Positions 34,557-45,322 of a DNA stretch of 64,000 bases are shown in pieces. This DNA is from Jiella marina. GTDB lineage: Bacteria; Pseudomonadota; Alphaproteobacteria; Rhizobiales; Rhizobiaceae. Where the stretch lies: assembly GCF_024359545.1 (NCBI RefSeq), contig NZ_JAKQZG010000005.1, forward strand, positions 62,001-126,000. Direction: 5' to 3'. Below the pieces are notes generated by a model that did no database searches, had not been told where the DNA came from, and was given only the letters and a program-made list of their open reading frames with translations. The stretch's first letter is position 1; the number at the start of each line of letters is the position of its first letter. Position numbers and translations under genes: made by a program.

Positions 34557-36224
34557 ATGAACCGCCTCGACAACACCCGCACCATCCGCGCGCCCCACGG
34601 GCCGCACCTCTCCGCCAAGAGCTGGCTGACCGAGGCGCCGATGCGCATGCTGATGAACAATCTCGATCCGGGTGTCGCCGAGAAGCCCGGCGAGCTCGTC
34701 GTGTATGGCGGCATCGGCCGGGCGGCGCGGGATTGGGAGAGTTTCGACCGGATCGTCTCGACCTTGAGGCGGCTCGAGAACGACGAGACCCTGCTCGTGC
34801 AGTCCGGCAAGCCGGTCGGCGTGTTCAAGACGCACAAGGACGCGCCGCGGGTCCTGATCGCCAATTCCAATCTCGTGCCGCACTGGGCGAACTGGGATCA
34901 TTTTCACGAGCTCGATAAGAAGGGTCTCGCCATGTACGGCCAGATGACGGCCGGATCGTGGATCTATATCGGCTCCCAAGGCATCGTGCAGGGCACCTAC
35001 GAGACCTTTGTCGAAATGGGCCGCCAGCATTTTTCGGGCGACCTTTCCGGCAAATGGATCCTGACCGCCGGCCTCGGCGGGATGGGGGGGGCGCAGACGC
35101 TGGCCGCCACCATGGCGGGCGCCTCCTGTCTTGCCGTCGAATGCCGCCCGTCCTCGATCGAGTTCCGTCTGAAGACTCGCTATGTGGACGTCCAGGCCAA
35201 GGATATCGACGACGCACTTCAGATCATCGAGAAGGCGACGGCCGAGAAGAAGCCGGTCTCCGTCGCGCTTCTCGGCAATATGGCCGAGATCCTGCCGGAA
35301 CTCGTCAAGCGCGGGGTTCATCCCGACATTCTGACCGACCAGACATCCGCCCATGACCCGGTCAATGGCTATCTGCCTGCCGGCTGGTCGCTCGCCGAAT
35401 GGGAGGAGAAGCGCGAGCGCGATCCGAAGGCTGTGGCGAAAGCCGCCAAGGCCTCGATGGCGGTCCATGTGAGAGCGATGCTCGATCTCTATCGCGCTGG
35501 CGTCCCGACCGTCGACTACGGCAACAATATCCGCCAGGTGGCACTGGAAGAGGGCGTCGAGGACGCCTTCGCCTTTCCGGGCTTCGTGCCGGCCTATATC
35601 CGACCGCTCTTCTGCCGGGGTGTCGGCCCCTTCCGCTGGGCGGCGCTTTCCGGCGATCCGGAGGACATCTACCGCACCGACGAGAAGGTGAAGGAGCTGA
35701 TGCCTGACGACGCCCATCTCCATCGCTGGCTCGACATGGCGAAGGAGCGGATTTCGTTTCAGGGCCTTCCCGCGCGCATCTGCTGGGTCGGCCTCGGTGA
35801 TCGTCATCGCCTCGGCCTTGCCTTCAACGAGATGGTCGCGAAGGGTGAGTTGAAGGCGCCGGTGGTTATCGGCCGCGATCATCTGGATTCAGGCTCCGTC
35901 GCTTCGCCGAACCGCGAGACCGAGGCGATGAAGGACGGCTCGGACGCCGTTTCCGACTGGCCGCTCCTCAATGCGCTTCTCAATACCGCTTCCGGCGCGA
36001 CCTGGGTGTCGCTCCACCATGGTGGCGGCGTCGGCATGGGCTTTTCCCAGCACTCCGGCATGGTCGTCGTCTGCGACGGCACGGAGGATGCGGCGGCTCG
36101 TGTCGGCCGCGTTCTCTGGAACGACCCCGCCACTGGCGTGATGCGCCACGCCGATGCCGGCTATGACATCGCGCTCGACTGCGCCCGGGAGAAACAGCTC
36201 GACCTGCCGGGCATCACGGATTGA
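34557..36224 (+). CDS. hutU: Urocanate hydratase
   Basis: NAD-dependent urocanase, 555 residues, converting urocanate to imidazolone propionate. Typical blocks: [45 protein letters not shown], the active-site [18 protein letters not shown] and [18 protein letters not shown]. It lies in the same direction as hutIHG but after two palindrome elements and so may have its own promoter. Confidence 0.95.
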   Translation: MNRLDNTRTIRAPHGPHLSAKSWLTEAPMRMLMNNLDPGVAEKPGELVVYGGIGRAARDWESFDRIVSTLRRLENDETLLVQSGKPVGVFKTHKDAPRVLIANSNLVPHWANWDHFHELDKKGLAMYGQMTAGSWIYIGSQGIVQGTYETFVEMGRQHFSGDLSGKWILTAGLGGMGGAQTLAATMAGASCLAVECRPSSIEFRLKTRYVDVQAKDIDDALQIIEKATAEKKPVSVALLGNMAEILPELVKRGVHPDILTDQTSAHDPVNGYLPAGWSLAEWEEKRERDPKAVAKAAKASMAVHVRAMLDLYRAGVPTVDYGNNIRQVALEEGVEDAFAFPGFVPAYIRPLFCRGVGPFRWAALSGDPEDIYRTDEKVKELMPDDAHLHRWLDMAKERISFQGLPARICWVGLGDRHRLGLAFNEMVAKGELKAPVVIGRDHLDSGSVASPNRETEAMKDGSDAVSDWPLLNALLNTASGATWVSLHHGGGVGMGFSQHSGMVVVCDGTEDAAARVGRVLWNDPATGVMRHADAGYDIALDCAREKQLDLPGITD

Positions 36225-36247
36225 GGGCAAGCACTGCCGATTTGGGG

Positions 36248-36305
36248 ACTTGGCAGACCACCGGGCTTCGCGATCAAGCGATTGCCTTTGGTTTGTCTGC
36301 CAAGT
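36248..36305. repeat. Inverted repeat between hutU and the RTX gene
   Basis: ACTTGGCAGAC (36248-36258) and GTCTGCCAAGT (36295-36305) are perfect 11-base inverted repeats with a 36-base loop, 24 bases after the hutU stop, between convergent genes. Long loop and no T-tract; possibly a bidirectional terminator or relic of a mobile element end. Confidence 0.4.
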
Positions 36306-36418
36306 GAGTTCGCACACGATTTCGCATCGCCCGAGCAAGTCTCGGCTCGTCTTGCGGGCGTTGCATGACGCATTGCCCGTCACGGTTGCCAGAGCGCGCG
36401 CCGCACCGTCTCGTCTCG

Positions 36419-37915
36419 TCAGAAGATGAAGTCGTTGGCGTCGAGATCGGCGATACTGACGTTGTTCAGCGTAATCGTGTTGGCACCGTCAGTGATCACT
36501 GCGTTGGCGCCGACCTGGGTCAGGTGGTTGGCCGCCAGATCGGCGAAGCCGGTGATGTTGCTCACCGCGGAGAGGTCGATTTTCTCGAGATTGTTCAGTG
36601 CCTCGAAATCGGTGATGACATCGTTGCCGAAGCCGTTGGCAAAGATAAAGGTGTCGCCGTTCACCCCGCCGCTCAGTTGGTCGTTGCCGGCTCCACCGTT
36701 CAGGAGATCGAAGCCGACTTCGCCGAGCAGCGTGTCGTTGCCGTTTCCACCACGCAAGTCATCGTTTCCGGCAAATCCGCGCAGATAGTCCCAGCCATTT
36801 TCGCCCCGCAGGATGTTTGCAGCCCCGTCTCCGAGAAGCGTATCGAAATAGGATGAGCCGACCAGGGCTTCGATTCCGGTGACGAAGTCCCCTTCCGCGT
36901 CGCCCCCGAAAGCATTGCCATTGCGAAGATCTACCGCGACCCCGGAGGTCGAGCCTTCGTAGTTTGCCTGGTCGTATCCGGTGCCCCCGTCGATGCGGTC
37001 GGCTCCGGCACCACCTCTCAGAATGTCGTTATCCGCACCGCCATAGAGCTGGTCGTCGCCACCATGACCATAGAGCTCGTCGTTTCCGTTGCCACCTGAA
37101 AGCGTGTCGTTGGCAGCTGGGTCGTCGGCAGGCGTGCCGAATTGATCCTCGCCGTCGCCGAGCAATTCGTCATTGCCTTCGCCGCCTTCGAGCACGTCGC
37201 TCTGGCGGCCACCGATCAGCTTGTCGTCGCCGTTTTCGCCGTAGAGGAAATCGTTGCTCTGGTTGCCATAGATGGTGTCGTTGCCATCGCCGCCAAAGAT
37301 GGTGTCCTGCCCGTCCGGGAAGTCGCCGAGGTTCGCCCCGTTGTTCGCCGCACTGCCGCCATAGATGGTGTCGTCGCCCGTCCCGCCATAGATCGTGTCG
37401 ACGCCAAGGCCGCCTTCAAGATGATCTTGGCCGGAGCCGCCGAAGATCTGGTCGTTGCCGCTCTGGCCATAGACGTGATCATTGCCGTCGTCGCTGTAGA
37501 GGAAATCGCCGCCGTCATCGATCCGGTCGTCACCATTGACGATATTGTCGCCATAGATGATGTCGTCGCCGCCCTCACCACGGATAGTGTCGATACCGCG
37601 ATTTCCTTCGAGCTGATTGGCGCCGTTGTTGCCGGTGATCTGGTCGTTGGCGATACCGCCAATCAGGTTTTCGATGCTGAAATAATAATGCGTGGCCGAA
37701 CCGTAAGTCGCCGAATTGGTCAGGAGGCTTGCCGTGAGCGAGAAGCTCGACCCGAAATATTCAACGGCGTCGATACCGCTGCCTCCATAGACAATACTAG
37801 TTCCGCCAGTGTCGATCGTCAGAATGGTACGATCGTTTCCGGCCAGCATATCGTATATATTGTTGCCGGGGCCTAACCCAAAGATGATGTCGTCGCCATT
37901 CGTTCCAGTGGGCAT
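36419..37915 (-). CDS. RTX-repeat calcium-binding protein with type I secretion signal
   Basis: A 498-residue protein made almost entirely of glycine-rich nonapeptides (GGxGxDxUx), such as GGSGQDHLEGGLGVDTIYGG, which bind calcium and fold into a parallel beta-roll outside the cell. It has no N-terminal catalytic domain. The last 80 residues are the M10-type C-terminal block (TDFEALNN, KIDLSAVSNI, ITDGANTITLNN, ending ANDFIF), shared with all RTX proteins at 54600-63903, and would direct secretion by a type I system not encoded in this window. Start ATG at 37915 follows GGGAGAGAG. Function unknown; structural or adhesive role likely. Confidence 0.87.
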   Translation of the reverse strand: MPTGTNGDDIIFGLGPGNNIYDMLAGNDRTILTIDTGGTSIVYGGSGIDAVEYFGSSFSLTASLLTNSATYGSATHYYFSIENLIGGIANDQITGNNGANQLEGNRGIDTIRGEGGDDIIYGDNIVNGDDRIDDGGDFLYSDDGNDHVYGQSGNDQIFGGSGQDHLEGGLGVDTIYGGTGDDTIYGGSAANNGANLGDFPDGQDTIFGGDGNDTIYGNQSNDFLYGENGDDKLIGGRQSDVLEGGEGNDELLGDGEDQFGTPADDPAANDTLSGGNGNDELYGHGGDDQLYGGADNDILRGGAGADRIDGGTGYDQANYEGSTSGVAVDLRNGNAFGGDAEGDFVTGIEALVGSSYFDTLLGDGAANILRGENGWDYLRGFAGNDDLRGGNGNDTLLGEVGFDLLNGGAGNDQLSGGVNGDTFIFANGFGNDVITDFEALNNLEKIDLSAVSNITGFADLAANHLTQVGANAVITDGANTITLNNVSIADLDANDFIF

Positions 37916-38475
37916 CTTCTCTCTCCCTGTACAGAGCTACCTGATAGGGGAGGCAACTCCTCAAAATTCAATTTAAAGACGTATTGCAGCACAGATTTTT
38001 GCGCGGTGTCGCCTGGACGGACGGCCGTGGTAGTGCCGACACGAACATTGTGCGCGAAGATTTCTGACCGCGCCTGGTAATCACGGTGTATGTGAACGCG
38101 TTGACGTTACGCAGAGGACAGCGAGCTTTGTCGGCTCGAACAACCCGAGAAATAACCTATGATCGCATATTTCGGGGAATAATCAACCAAAAGATGTTGA
38201 TCTCGCCTAAGTCCATCCGGACTGCCTGTGGCTGGCACGGATCGCGCGGAGACTCAAAAAACGGAGCTGTTCGGTAATCCGTGGGACGCAAGGGTAAAGA
38301 ATACGGTCCGGTAAGTGAACAATCGCAGGTTCGATTGTGCATGGCGCGCGTCGACAGCTTTCTGGATTATCGCGGCGCCCGAGAACCGCAGTGACCGGTA
38401 GCGAATGGCCGTTCGCAGCGAAAGCAGCGGACTCCTCCTGACAGGGTCAAAACGCCGGACCGGTCCAAAGAAAAG
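37916..38475. other. Intergenic stretch before RTX gene, no gene supported
   Basis: About 560 bases between the RTX start and the 3' end of tRNA-Thr. It is AT-richer near 37960-38190 and probably holds the RTX promoter. No convincing coding frame or repeat was found. Confidence 0.5.
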
Positions 38476-38551
<76 letters not shown>

Positions 38552-38893
38552 ACGACAGGCCGCGACGCATGCTGCGTCCGACGACGGCGCCCTGATAGCG
38601 GCAAACGGCCGCTCGTTCAAGCGTAAATCCGTTCGTGTTTCCATGCCCGGACATGCTCCGGTGCACACCGACGTCGCTTCCTCGGCGAAGTCCGGGGGTC
38701 TCGAGACGGCGGACCTGATCCTGACCGGCACGAAATCCATCGCGCCCGCTCCGATTTCGACTGCCCCGGGATCTGCCGAGCATACGATCGGCTGACTTGT
38801 CAGGGATTGTGCGATGCGAAATAATTCCGACAACAGGCGTGACGATTCCGAGGTTCGGGCGTTTCTCCCTAAATCTCGAAGGACTTGAAACCG
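38552..38893. other. Intergenic stretch after the tRNA gene, no gene supported
   Basis: About 340 bases upstream of tRNA-Thr and of the phasin-like gene. It should contain the tRNA promoter on the minus strand and the promoter of the gene at 38894. I found no reading frame with a convincing start or composition. Confidence 0.45.
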
Positions 38894-39268
38894 ATGAAAT
38901 CCCCCCGCAGACCAGATCCCATCTTTCCCTATGGCGCGCCGAAAACCGCAGCGGAAATGGCGACGCTCGCCGCCCTGTCGCCGTTTGTGATCGGGACGCG
39001 CGTTACCCGAATGTGGTTCGCGTTCGCCACGGCGCCCACCATGAAGGACAAGCGCGAAGCCATGGAAATGGTCAGCGAGAAGGTCGAGGCGACCGGCGAA
39101 GCGATCATCGCGATGAACAATGCCCTGACGCTTGCGGCCGGGGAGGTCGCGCTCGCGGCGGTCTCCGGACGTCACCGCAGTACCAACGACGTCGATGCCG
39201 TAGTCGCAGCGGGATTGAAGCCCTTCACCACCAAGCTGAAATCCAATCACCGGCGCTTGTCGAAATAG
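38894..39268 (+). CDS. Small phasin-like protein of unknown function
   Basis: About 124 residues. After a proline- and basic-rich N-terminus, it has a hydrophobic helix region (TLAALSPFVIGTRVTRMW) and the segment REAMEMVSEKVEATGEAIIA, which recalls the short phasin-like proteins of alphaproteobacteria that bear the words MVSEKVEA in the same place. No catalytic motif and no signal peptide. The ATG at 38894 with GAAGGA upstream is chosen over a TTG at 38885. The phasin link is a resemblance, not proof. Confidence 0.6.
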   Translation: MKSPRRPDPIFPYGAPKTAAEMATLAALSPFVIGTRVTRMWFAFATAPTMKDKREAMEMVSEKVEATGEAIIAMNNALTLAAGEVALAAVSGRHRSTNDVDAVVAAGLKPFTTKLKSNHRRLSK

Positions 39269-39475
39269 GTTCGAGGGCAGGCACGACGCTCCGAGGTTGG
39301 CGGCCGCCATGCCGAGAGCCGGAGACCTTCCCTTGCGCCGCTTCCATTAACCCTCCCGCGACATTCCTTTGCGGCCAAGGGCGATTGGAAGGGTTTTTAG
39401 CGTTCCCCGATACCGGGTCTTAAGCCTCTGGGTGCAGTTTCTCATGCGATTCGATGGATCGACGGAGGATTGCGC

Positions 39476-41134
39476 ATGTGGCTTGAACAAGTGTCCGGCC
39501 GACGGATCGGCGCATCGCTGCGTCGAAGAATGGCGGCTTTCAAAGCCGATCGTGGCGGCAATTTTGCCATCATGGCAGGTCTGGCCGCGATCCCGCTCGT
39601 GCTGGTGATCGGCGGCGGCGTGGACTATTCCAATGCCTGGCGCACCAAGGCGGAGGTCCAGGCGGCGGCCGATGCGGCCGTTCTGGTCGCCGCGAAATAT
39701 GTCGGGACGGACGCCGCCGAGCGCGAGCGTCTCGCCGACATGTATTTCGCGGCCAATGTCAGCGACGACGTCACGATCGATACCTCCGGGACGAATGTGA
39801 CCATCGTCAACAATCAGTACCACTACAATGTTGACTTCAGCGTCGAGACGCCGTTCCTGAACCTGATGAGCGTCTCGTCGCTCGACATGGCGGTGGAAGC
39901 GGTCTCGGCCCATGCCAACATTCCGCTGGACATCGCGCTGGTTCTGGACTCCTCGGGCTCCATGGCCTGGGACAACCGGATGACGGAGCTCAAGGCGGCG
40001 GTGAAGCTGTTCCTCGACAGTTTCAACACGGGCGACGCCACGGTTCAGGTCGCGCTGATCCCCTTCGATACGCAGGTGAAGCTCGATACGGTCACGATGG
40101 CGACCTATGCGGGCGACGTTGCCAATCCCTATGCCACGACCGACTGCACGACCATTTCCGACCCGACAGACAAGGCCGCCTGTGTGGCGGCTCAGGCGGT
40201 GACGGACCCCGTGGTCGACTGCTCCAGGCTCTTCAACGCCGATTGGCTGGACGTTCAAGCCTGTCGCCCGAACCGTAACGGCTTCGTTTTCGACACGAGC
40301 GAAGACTGGGGTGTCTGTGGCTGGGGCTGCACCTACCACTATTACAGCGCCTATCAGAGCGGCGCGAACTTCGTCGTCGACCGCTGGAACATGGACTGGA
40401 GGTGCTGGGGGTGGAACTGCAAGTGGGAGAAGGTTGGTTCTCCGACGCGTATCTACTCTGCTGCCATGCCGATCGCTGTCGGGACGGCCGTCGCCGCCAA
40501 GGACAACACCAATACCAGCGCCAATAACGACCTGATCCTGCAGGAGAGCGAGACCTGGTCCGGGTGCATCGTCGACCGCACCCAGCCCTACGACGTTCAG
40601 AACGACCCGCCGCAGAACGGGACCCCGGACACGCTCTATCCGAAGTCCAATTGCGCCATCAATACGCTGCTCCCGGTTCAGCCGCTCACCACCAATCTTG
40701 CGGCCATGAAGACCAAGGTCGATCTGATGCAGCCCTCGGGCAACACCAACATCACGATCGGTGTCCAGTGGGGCATGGAGGCGTTGACCGGAACCTATCC
40801 GTTGGCCGGCGCGAGCACCGAGAGCCGGGCGAAACGGATCATGATCGTTCTGACCGACGGCAACAACACGCAGAACCGCTGGCATGGCTCCAGCAATTCC
40901 GCCCAGATCAATGCGCGGACGAGTCTCGCCTGCTCCAACGCCAAGGCGATGACCGCCAACGACGGCAGTGCTCTCGAACTTTTCACCATCCGCCTGATCG
41001 ACGGCAACGAGGCGCTTCTGAAGGCCTGCGCGACGGATGACGGGCATTATTTCCCCGTGACCACTGCGTCCGAATTGACCAGTGTCTTTCAGGACATTGC
41101 CGAGCAGGTGAAGCGGATCCGGATCGTCAGCTGA
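39476..41134 (+). CDS. TadG-like protein with von Willebrand A domain
   Basis: Membrane-anchored protein of 552 residues. The N-terminus has the TadE/TadG signature: basic tail, then DRGGNFAIMAGLAAIPLVLV with one membrane helix, GGGVDYSNAWRTKAEVQAAAD. A von Willebrand A domain starts near residue 160 with the metal site DSSGSM, and its last strand includes RIMIVLTDGNN. Between them, about residues 275-320, is an insert rich in Trp, Cys and Tyr (WGVCGWGCTYHYY, WRCWGWNCKW). The ATG at 39476 has GGAGG seven bases upstream; a TTG two codons earlier is too close to it. TadG proteins accompany Flp pili, but no tad cluster is in the window. Confidence 0.85.
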   Translation: MWLEQVSGRRIGASLRRRMAAFKADRGGNFAIMAGLAAIPLVLVIGGGVDYSNAWRTKAEVQAAADAAVLVAAKYVGTDAAERERLADMYFAANVSDDVTIDTSGTNVTIVNNQYHYNVDFSVETPFLNLMSVSSLDMAVEAVSAHANIPLDIALVLDSSGSMAWDNRMTELKAAVKLFLDSFNTGDATVQVALIPFDTQVKLDTVTMATYAGDVANPYATTDCTTISDPTDKAACVAAQAVTDPVVDCSRLFNADWLDVQACRPNRNGFVFDTSEDWGVCGWGCTYHYYSAYQSGANFVVDRWNMDWRCWGWNCKWEKVGSPTRIYSAAMPIAVGTAVAAKDNTNTSANNDLILQESETWSGCIVDRTQPYDVQNDPPQNGTPDTLYPKSNCAINTLLPVQPLTTNLAAMKTKVDLMQPSGNTNITIGVQWGMEALTGTYPLAGASTESRAKRIMIVLTDGNNTQNRWHGSSNSAQINARTSLACSNAKAMTANDGSALELFTIRLIDGNEALLKACATDDGHYFPVTTASELTSVFQDIAEQVKRIRIVS

Positions 41135-41169
41135 CCGGCTGCATGGTCTGGGCTTGCCTCTCACTACGC

Positions 41170-41211
41170 GAAATGGCCGGACGTGATCCGAGGATCGCGC
41201 CCGGCCATTTC
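41170..41211. terminator. Hairpin between convergent TadG-like and lytic transglycosylase genes
   Basis: GAAATGGCCGG (41170-41180) pairs with CCGGCCATTTC (41201-41211), and the 20-base loop contains a further GATCC/GGATC stem. It begins 35 bases after the TadG-like stop and can serve both directions. Confidence 0.6.
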
Positions 41212-41338
41212 CATCTATGATACCAGCCCCCCACCATGATGGCATTCACCGGCCATGTCAGGAGCGATGAGGGACGTCGGACGTCCCTGGCAGGGAGCGC
41301 ATCACTTGCGCGGGATTCTGTAGCGGGCTCTTGCGGGG

Positions 41339-42196
41339 TCAGTCAGCCGTTGCCGCCGGAGTATCCGCGTCAGCCATGTCGGCCGCAGCGGTCTTCCCCG
41401 CAATGGCCTCACCGGCGGGCGTCGATGCAGCCTCGCCGATCTGCGCCTCTTCCGCGGACCTGACGGCATTGGCGTGAGCAAGCCGCACGGTGTCGGTGGC
41501 CTTCTCTGCGCTCTCGTCCTGGCGAGGGGCGGAATCGGTCGCTTCCGGCATGCGCCGGCGGTTCTTCACCTCGGCCATATGGGCGAGAACGGCCGAGCAA
41601 TAGCGCTTCGTCGAGGCGGTCATGCGAGTGGCGCGATGGCCACCCTTGTATTTCAAGGCCGTGCCACAGATGTCGTGGCCGCTCTTCTCCCAGGCGCCCT
41701 TGAGATACTTCATGCCGTAGGTGAGGTTGGTGTCGGCATCGAGAAGGTCGCTCGCGGAACCGGAAAAGCCGAGACTGCGGGCGGTGGCTGGCTTGATCTG
41801 GCTGAGACCGTAGACCCCACGGCCCCGTGCCTTCGGATTGTAGCGGCTCTCCACCCGGACCACCGCATAGGCGAGCGAGGGCGGAATCTCGTTTTCGAGC
41901 GCGTGTCTCTCGATCATCCGGTCGATGGCCGCGCTGCCGGAAATGGTTCCGGTCTCGGCTGATTGCCGGGCCTCGCGGCTGGCGACTTTCCGATCGGCCT
42001 CGGCGATCTCGCCTGACGAGATCTCCGGTTCCGGTGCGGCGTCCTGCGCCGGAGCGGCCGTGCCCGCGACATCGATCCCGAGCGGTGCCCCGCCCGGGCC
42101 GTCGGCAAGACAGCCCGCGAGAGCGGAAAGCCCAATAATCAGAGCGAGCGATGCTCCCCGGCGCAATGCCGCCGAACCCTCTTCGACAAAGACCAC
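41339..42196 (-). CDS. Lytic transglycosylase lipoprotein (SLT domain)
   Basis: Cell-wall-cleaving enzyme of up to 285 residues. The lipobox LSALAGC near residue 29 marks a lipoprotein. The SLT domain (about residues 88-200) has the catalytic Glu in VVRVESRYNPKARG and the following GVYGLSQIKPATARSLGF. The C-terminal 80 residues are low-complexity and Ala/Glu-rich. Start at 42196 is GTG; a TTG closer to the hydrophobic stretch is also possible. Convergent with the TadG-like gene. Confidence 0.85.
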   Translation of the reverse strand: MVFVEEGSAALRRGASLALIIGLSALAGCLADGPGGAPLGIDVAGTAAPAQDAAPEPEISSGEIAEADRKVASREARQSAETGTISGSAAIDRMIERHALENEIPPSLAYAVVRVESRYNPKARGRGVYGLSQIKPATARSLGFSGSASDLLDADTNLTYGMKYLKGAWEKSGHDICGTALKYKGGHRATRMTASTKRYCSAVLAHMAEVKNRRRMPEATDSAPRQDESAEKATDTVRLAHANAVRSAEEAQIGEAASTPAGEAIAGKTAAADMADADTPAATAD

Positions 42197-42355
42197 GATG
42201 CCCCTCGCATCTTCGTTATCCCCTCATGCGCTGTTCGCCCGGATCGGGGCGCAATCGTGGCGGAAAGGTGAGGAACGTGGCGATTTCTTAACGGATCGTC
42301 ATCAGCCGAACGCCGGTGTGGCGGCGACGCATCATCTGGTCTATCTGCTCGGGCC

Positions 42356-43588
42356 ATGACCGACGAACAGACCACGATGCCCGCCACGCACACCGCAATC
42401 GATCCGGCCGATCCGGCGGCGGTGCTGGCCGCGCTGATCCGTTGCCCTTCTGTCACGCCGGATGAGGGCGGAGCCCTTGCCTGTCTCGAAGCGCTGCTGA
42501 CACCTCTGGGATTTGCGGTCGAGCGTCCTGTCTTCGAAGACGAGGGCACGCCGCCGATCGAGAATCTGTTCGCCAGGGCCGGGAGTCAGGGACCCCATCT
42601 GGTCTTTGCCGGGCATACCGACGTCGTGCCTCCGGGCGATGCAAGAGATTGGAGCCACGACCCCTTCGCTGCCGCGGTCGTCGACGGCGAAATGATCGGG
42701 CGGGGGGCGGTCGACATGAAGGGTGGCATTGCCGCCTTCGTTGCGGCATGCGCGCGTCATGCGACGAAGCACGGTGGGCCGAAGGGGCAGATCTCCTTCC
42801 TGATCACCGGCGACGAGGAGGGGCCGGCCATCAACGGCACCGTCAAGCTGCTCGAATGGGCGCGGCAGCGGGGAGAGCGCTTCGATGCATGCCTGGTGGG
42901 CGAGCCCACCAATCCCGGCGCGCTGGGCGACATGATCAAGATCGGCCGGCGCGGCTCCTTGTCGGGGGAGATTGTCGTAAATGGCCGCCAGGGCCATGTG
43001 GCCTATCCGCATCTTGCCGACAATCCGGTGCGCGCAGCGGTGGCGATCGCCGATTTGCTGCTGGCGACACCTCTGGACGAAGGTACACAGGCGTTTCAGC
43101 CCTCGAACCTCGAAATCACCTCGATCGACGTCGGCAATGCGTCGGTCAACGTGATCCCGGCGCGCTGCTCGATCCGGTTCAACGTGCGCTACAACGACAC
43201 ATGGACCGTCGAAACCCTCAAGGCGGAATTGCAGGCCCGCGTCGGCAGAGCCGCGGCCGATAGCAGGCTTCGTCCCGGCCACGAGTCGGCTGCGTTCAGC
43301 CTCGTCTGGCGGGACCGTCCGTCACCTAGCTTCTTGACCAAACCGGGTCCCTTGACCGAAGCTCTTGTGGAGGCAGTTGAATCGGTGACTGGGCGGCGTC
43401 CGGAACTCTCGACCTCAGGGGGAACGTCGGACGCGCGCTTCATCAAGGACCATTGTCCCGTCGTCGAATTCGGGCTTGTCGGAAAGACGATGCACATGGT
43501 CAATGAGCGGGTCGCCTTGTCGGATTTGGAAGGACTGACTGAGATCTATGAAGCCTTCATCTCCCGCTGGTTCGCCACCGTCGCCTGA
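42356..43588 (+). CDS. dapE: Succinyl-diaminopimelate desuccinylase
   Basis: Zinc M20 peptidase of 410 residues in lysine and cell-wall diaminopimelate synthesis. Motifs in order: [50 protein letters not shown], and [12 protein letters not shown] near the C-terminus. Length and motif order are those of DapE rather than of other M20 members. The next gene begins inside its 3' end. Confidence 0.94.
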   Translation: MTDEQTTMPATHTAIDPADPAAVLAALIRCPSVTPDEGGALACLEALLTPLGFAVERPVFEDEGTPPIENLFARAGSQGPHLVFAGHTDVVPPGDARDWSHDPFAAAVVDGEMIGRGAVDMKGGIAAFVAACARHATKHGGPKGQISFLITGDEEGPAINGTVKLLEWARQRGERFDACLVGEPTNPGALGDMIKIGRRGSLSGEIVVNGRQGHVAYPHLADNPVRAAVAIADLLLATPLDEGTQAFQPSNLEITSIDVGNASVNVIPARCSIRFNVRYNDTWTVETLKAELQARVGRAAADSRLRPGHESAAFSLVWRDRPSPSFLTKPGPLTEALVEAVESVTGRRPELSTSGGTSDARFIKDHCPVVEFGLVGKTMHMVNERVALSDLEGLTEIYEAFISRWFATVA

Positions 43589-44183
43589 CTTCGTGCCGAG
43601 TTTCGACGAGGTCATCCGGTTCTTCTCCGGCGCCCTCCTGCTGATGGCCGGGCGCGGCGAGGGTCTCAATCGTCTCGATCTGTCCGCCGACGGGTTCTGG
43701 CGCTCCTTTTCGGCGATCGTCATTTCGCTGCCGCCGATCGCGCTGTCCTGGCTTGTCTTCGAGACACGCGAGCGCGCGGGGCCGGCCGGCGACACGAGCG
43801 GCATCGTCATCTATGGCGCCCATGCCTTCGCAGACGTTTTGTCCTGGCTTCTGCCGATCTTCATCCTGATGCTGGTCGCTCGCCGAATCGGCTATTCCCG
43901 CAAGATCGTGCCGCTCGTCGTGGCGACCAATTGGGGCGGAGCGCTGCTGGCCTGGGCTGTCGCCCCCTATTGGGTGATCGTGCTCCTCTTCGGGCACAGC
44001 GAACTCACCGCGCTTCTCGGCCTGATCGTCACCATCGCCACCGTCGCTCTGACGATGCGGCTGATCTTCTTCTCGCTGGGCAAGGATCTCGCCGCTGCGG
44101 TGGCGATCACCACGATGATGATCATCGCTTCGCTTCTGAGCTACGGGGCGGTGATGGATGTCACCGGTGTCACGCTGGTGTAA
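43548..44183 (+). CDS. Membrane protein downstream of dapE (Yip1-like), unknown function
   Basis: A 211-residue protein with a soluble N-terminal 50 residues containing [20 protein letters not shown] and five hydrophobic segments afterwards. A membrane protein of this type next to dapE recurs in Hyphomicrobiales as far as I recall. The ATG at 43548 overlaps dapE by 41 bases; a GTG at about 43592 (VPSFDEV) is an alternative start that would avoid the overlap. No active-site motif; role unknown. Confidence 0.7.
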   Translation: MKPSSPAGSPPSPDFVPSFDEVIRFFSGALLLMAGRGEGLNRLDLSADGFWRSFSAIVISLPPIALSWLVFETRERAGPAGDTSGIVIYGAHAFADVLSWLLPIFILMLVARRIGYSRKIVPLVVATNWGGALLAWAVAPYWVIVLLFGHSELTALLGLIVTIATVALTMRLIFFSLGKDLAAAVAITTMMIIASLLSYGAVMDVTGVTLV

Positions 44184-44249
44184 GGTCGTTGGCCGCTTCA
44201 GACCGAAGATCTTGAGGGCGACCGTCACCGGACCGCCCATGTTCCGCGG

Positions 44250-45065
44250 TCAATCCTGGAAGCGCTTTCGGATGGCGCTCAGGCTTGTGGCAACCGACAC
44301 CTTGCCAACGATGGTGGCGCCGCACTGGAAGGCGCCGCCGGTGCAGTTCACGTCCTCGTCGATGTCCGTGTCGTGATAGCGCACGTCGAGGGTGATCGCC
44401 TCTCCAAGGGCATAGCTCACCCCGGCGTCCCACACCCAATGGCGCACGAACTTGCCTTCGGCGAAGTCCTGATAGCCGACCGAACCGGAAAAGGTGAAGT
44501 CGTTCGGCAGGGGCACGGAGACCGCACCCTTGTAGAAATAACCGGTGTCGCTCTGCCCGAAATAGTCCGAAGCATAGGCAAAGGTGCCCGTCACCGTCGC
44601 CAGATCGTCGAAATTGTAGGACAGCGAGTGGAAGAATTCGGGATAATCCGAGTCCTTCGCGTCCTGATAGGTGTAGTAATAATAAGTAAGGTCGAGCGAC
44701 CAGTTCTCGTAGGATGTGCGATAAGCCACGAAGGGATCGAATTCGATCTTGGGTTCGCTCGTGCCGAAATGGACATTCGCCGCGAAGAAGCCGACGGAAA
44801 AGTCGCCATAGGACGCTTCAACGGTGGCCTGCAGCGCCGGATCGCGCGCGGTTTGCGAGTATCCGCGCAGCGAAACATAGTCGGTCAGGCCCGAGAGGGT
44901 CACCGAGAGATCGAAGGGGCTCTCTGTCGTCAGAAAGGCCGGAAGGTCGGACGCTTCGGGCTTCTTCTCCTCGCCGAAAGCCGGCCCCGAGACGACACCA
45001 CTCACGATGAGCGGCAAAGCCGCCGCAGCCGTCAGGATGATGTTCCGGTATGAGTGATGTCGCAC
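44250..45065 (-). CDS. Outer-membrane beta-barrel protein, TorF/TIGR02001-like
   Basis: A 271-residue secreted protein: signal peptide to about residue 31 (VSGPAFG-EE), then alternating hydrophobic and polar strands with many aromatic residues and LSGLTDYVSLRGYSQT, ASYGDFSVGFFAANV, and a C-terminal strand ending in RKRFQD. The blocks match the family of putative porins with the start FDLSVTLSGLTDY. Convergent with the Yip1-like gene. Transport substrate unknown. Confidence 0.75.
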   Translation of the reverse strand: MRHHSYRNIILTAAAALPLIVSGVVSGPAFGEEKKPEASDLPAFLTTESPFDLSVTLSGLTDYVSLRGYSQTARDPALQATVEASYGDFSVGFFAANVHFGTSEPKIEFDPFVAYRTSYENWSLDLTYYYYTYQDAKDSDYPEFFHSLSYNFDDLATVTGTFAYASDYFGQSDTGYFYKGAVSVPLPNDFTFSGSVGYQDFAEGKFVRHWVWDAGVSYALGEAITLDVRYHDTDIDEDVNCTGGAFQCGATIVGKVSVATSLSAIRKRFQD

Positions 45066-45322
45066 GCGACTCTCCGTTGTCCCCCGCTGGAATTGCTTTC
45101 AGCGTAAGCATTTGCGGGTAAATGGAAATAATCGCCTGGGGCCCACCGGCCGATTGACCTGTTCTGTTGTCGAGAGGTGACAGCCGCGCCAACGTCGAAA
45201 TGTAAATATATTTATTGAAAGCAATAAGTTACGCAGTTTTTTCGTTGGATTCACAACCGTGTTGTTGCAGACACATGTCGATCATGGAATGTCCCGAGTG
45301 TTTCTGTGCGCGCGTCGAAGCT

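Noticed and set aside
38086-38277. Possible 63-residue gene upstream of tRNA-Thr
   Set aside because: No ribosome site, no family resemblance and a composition like intergenic sequence.
39347-41245. 632-codon open frame antisense to the TadG-like gene
   Set aside because: No recognisable motif, and the plus strand encodes a clear TadG/von Willebrand protein.
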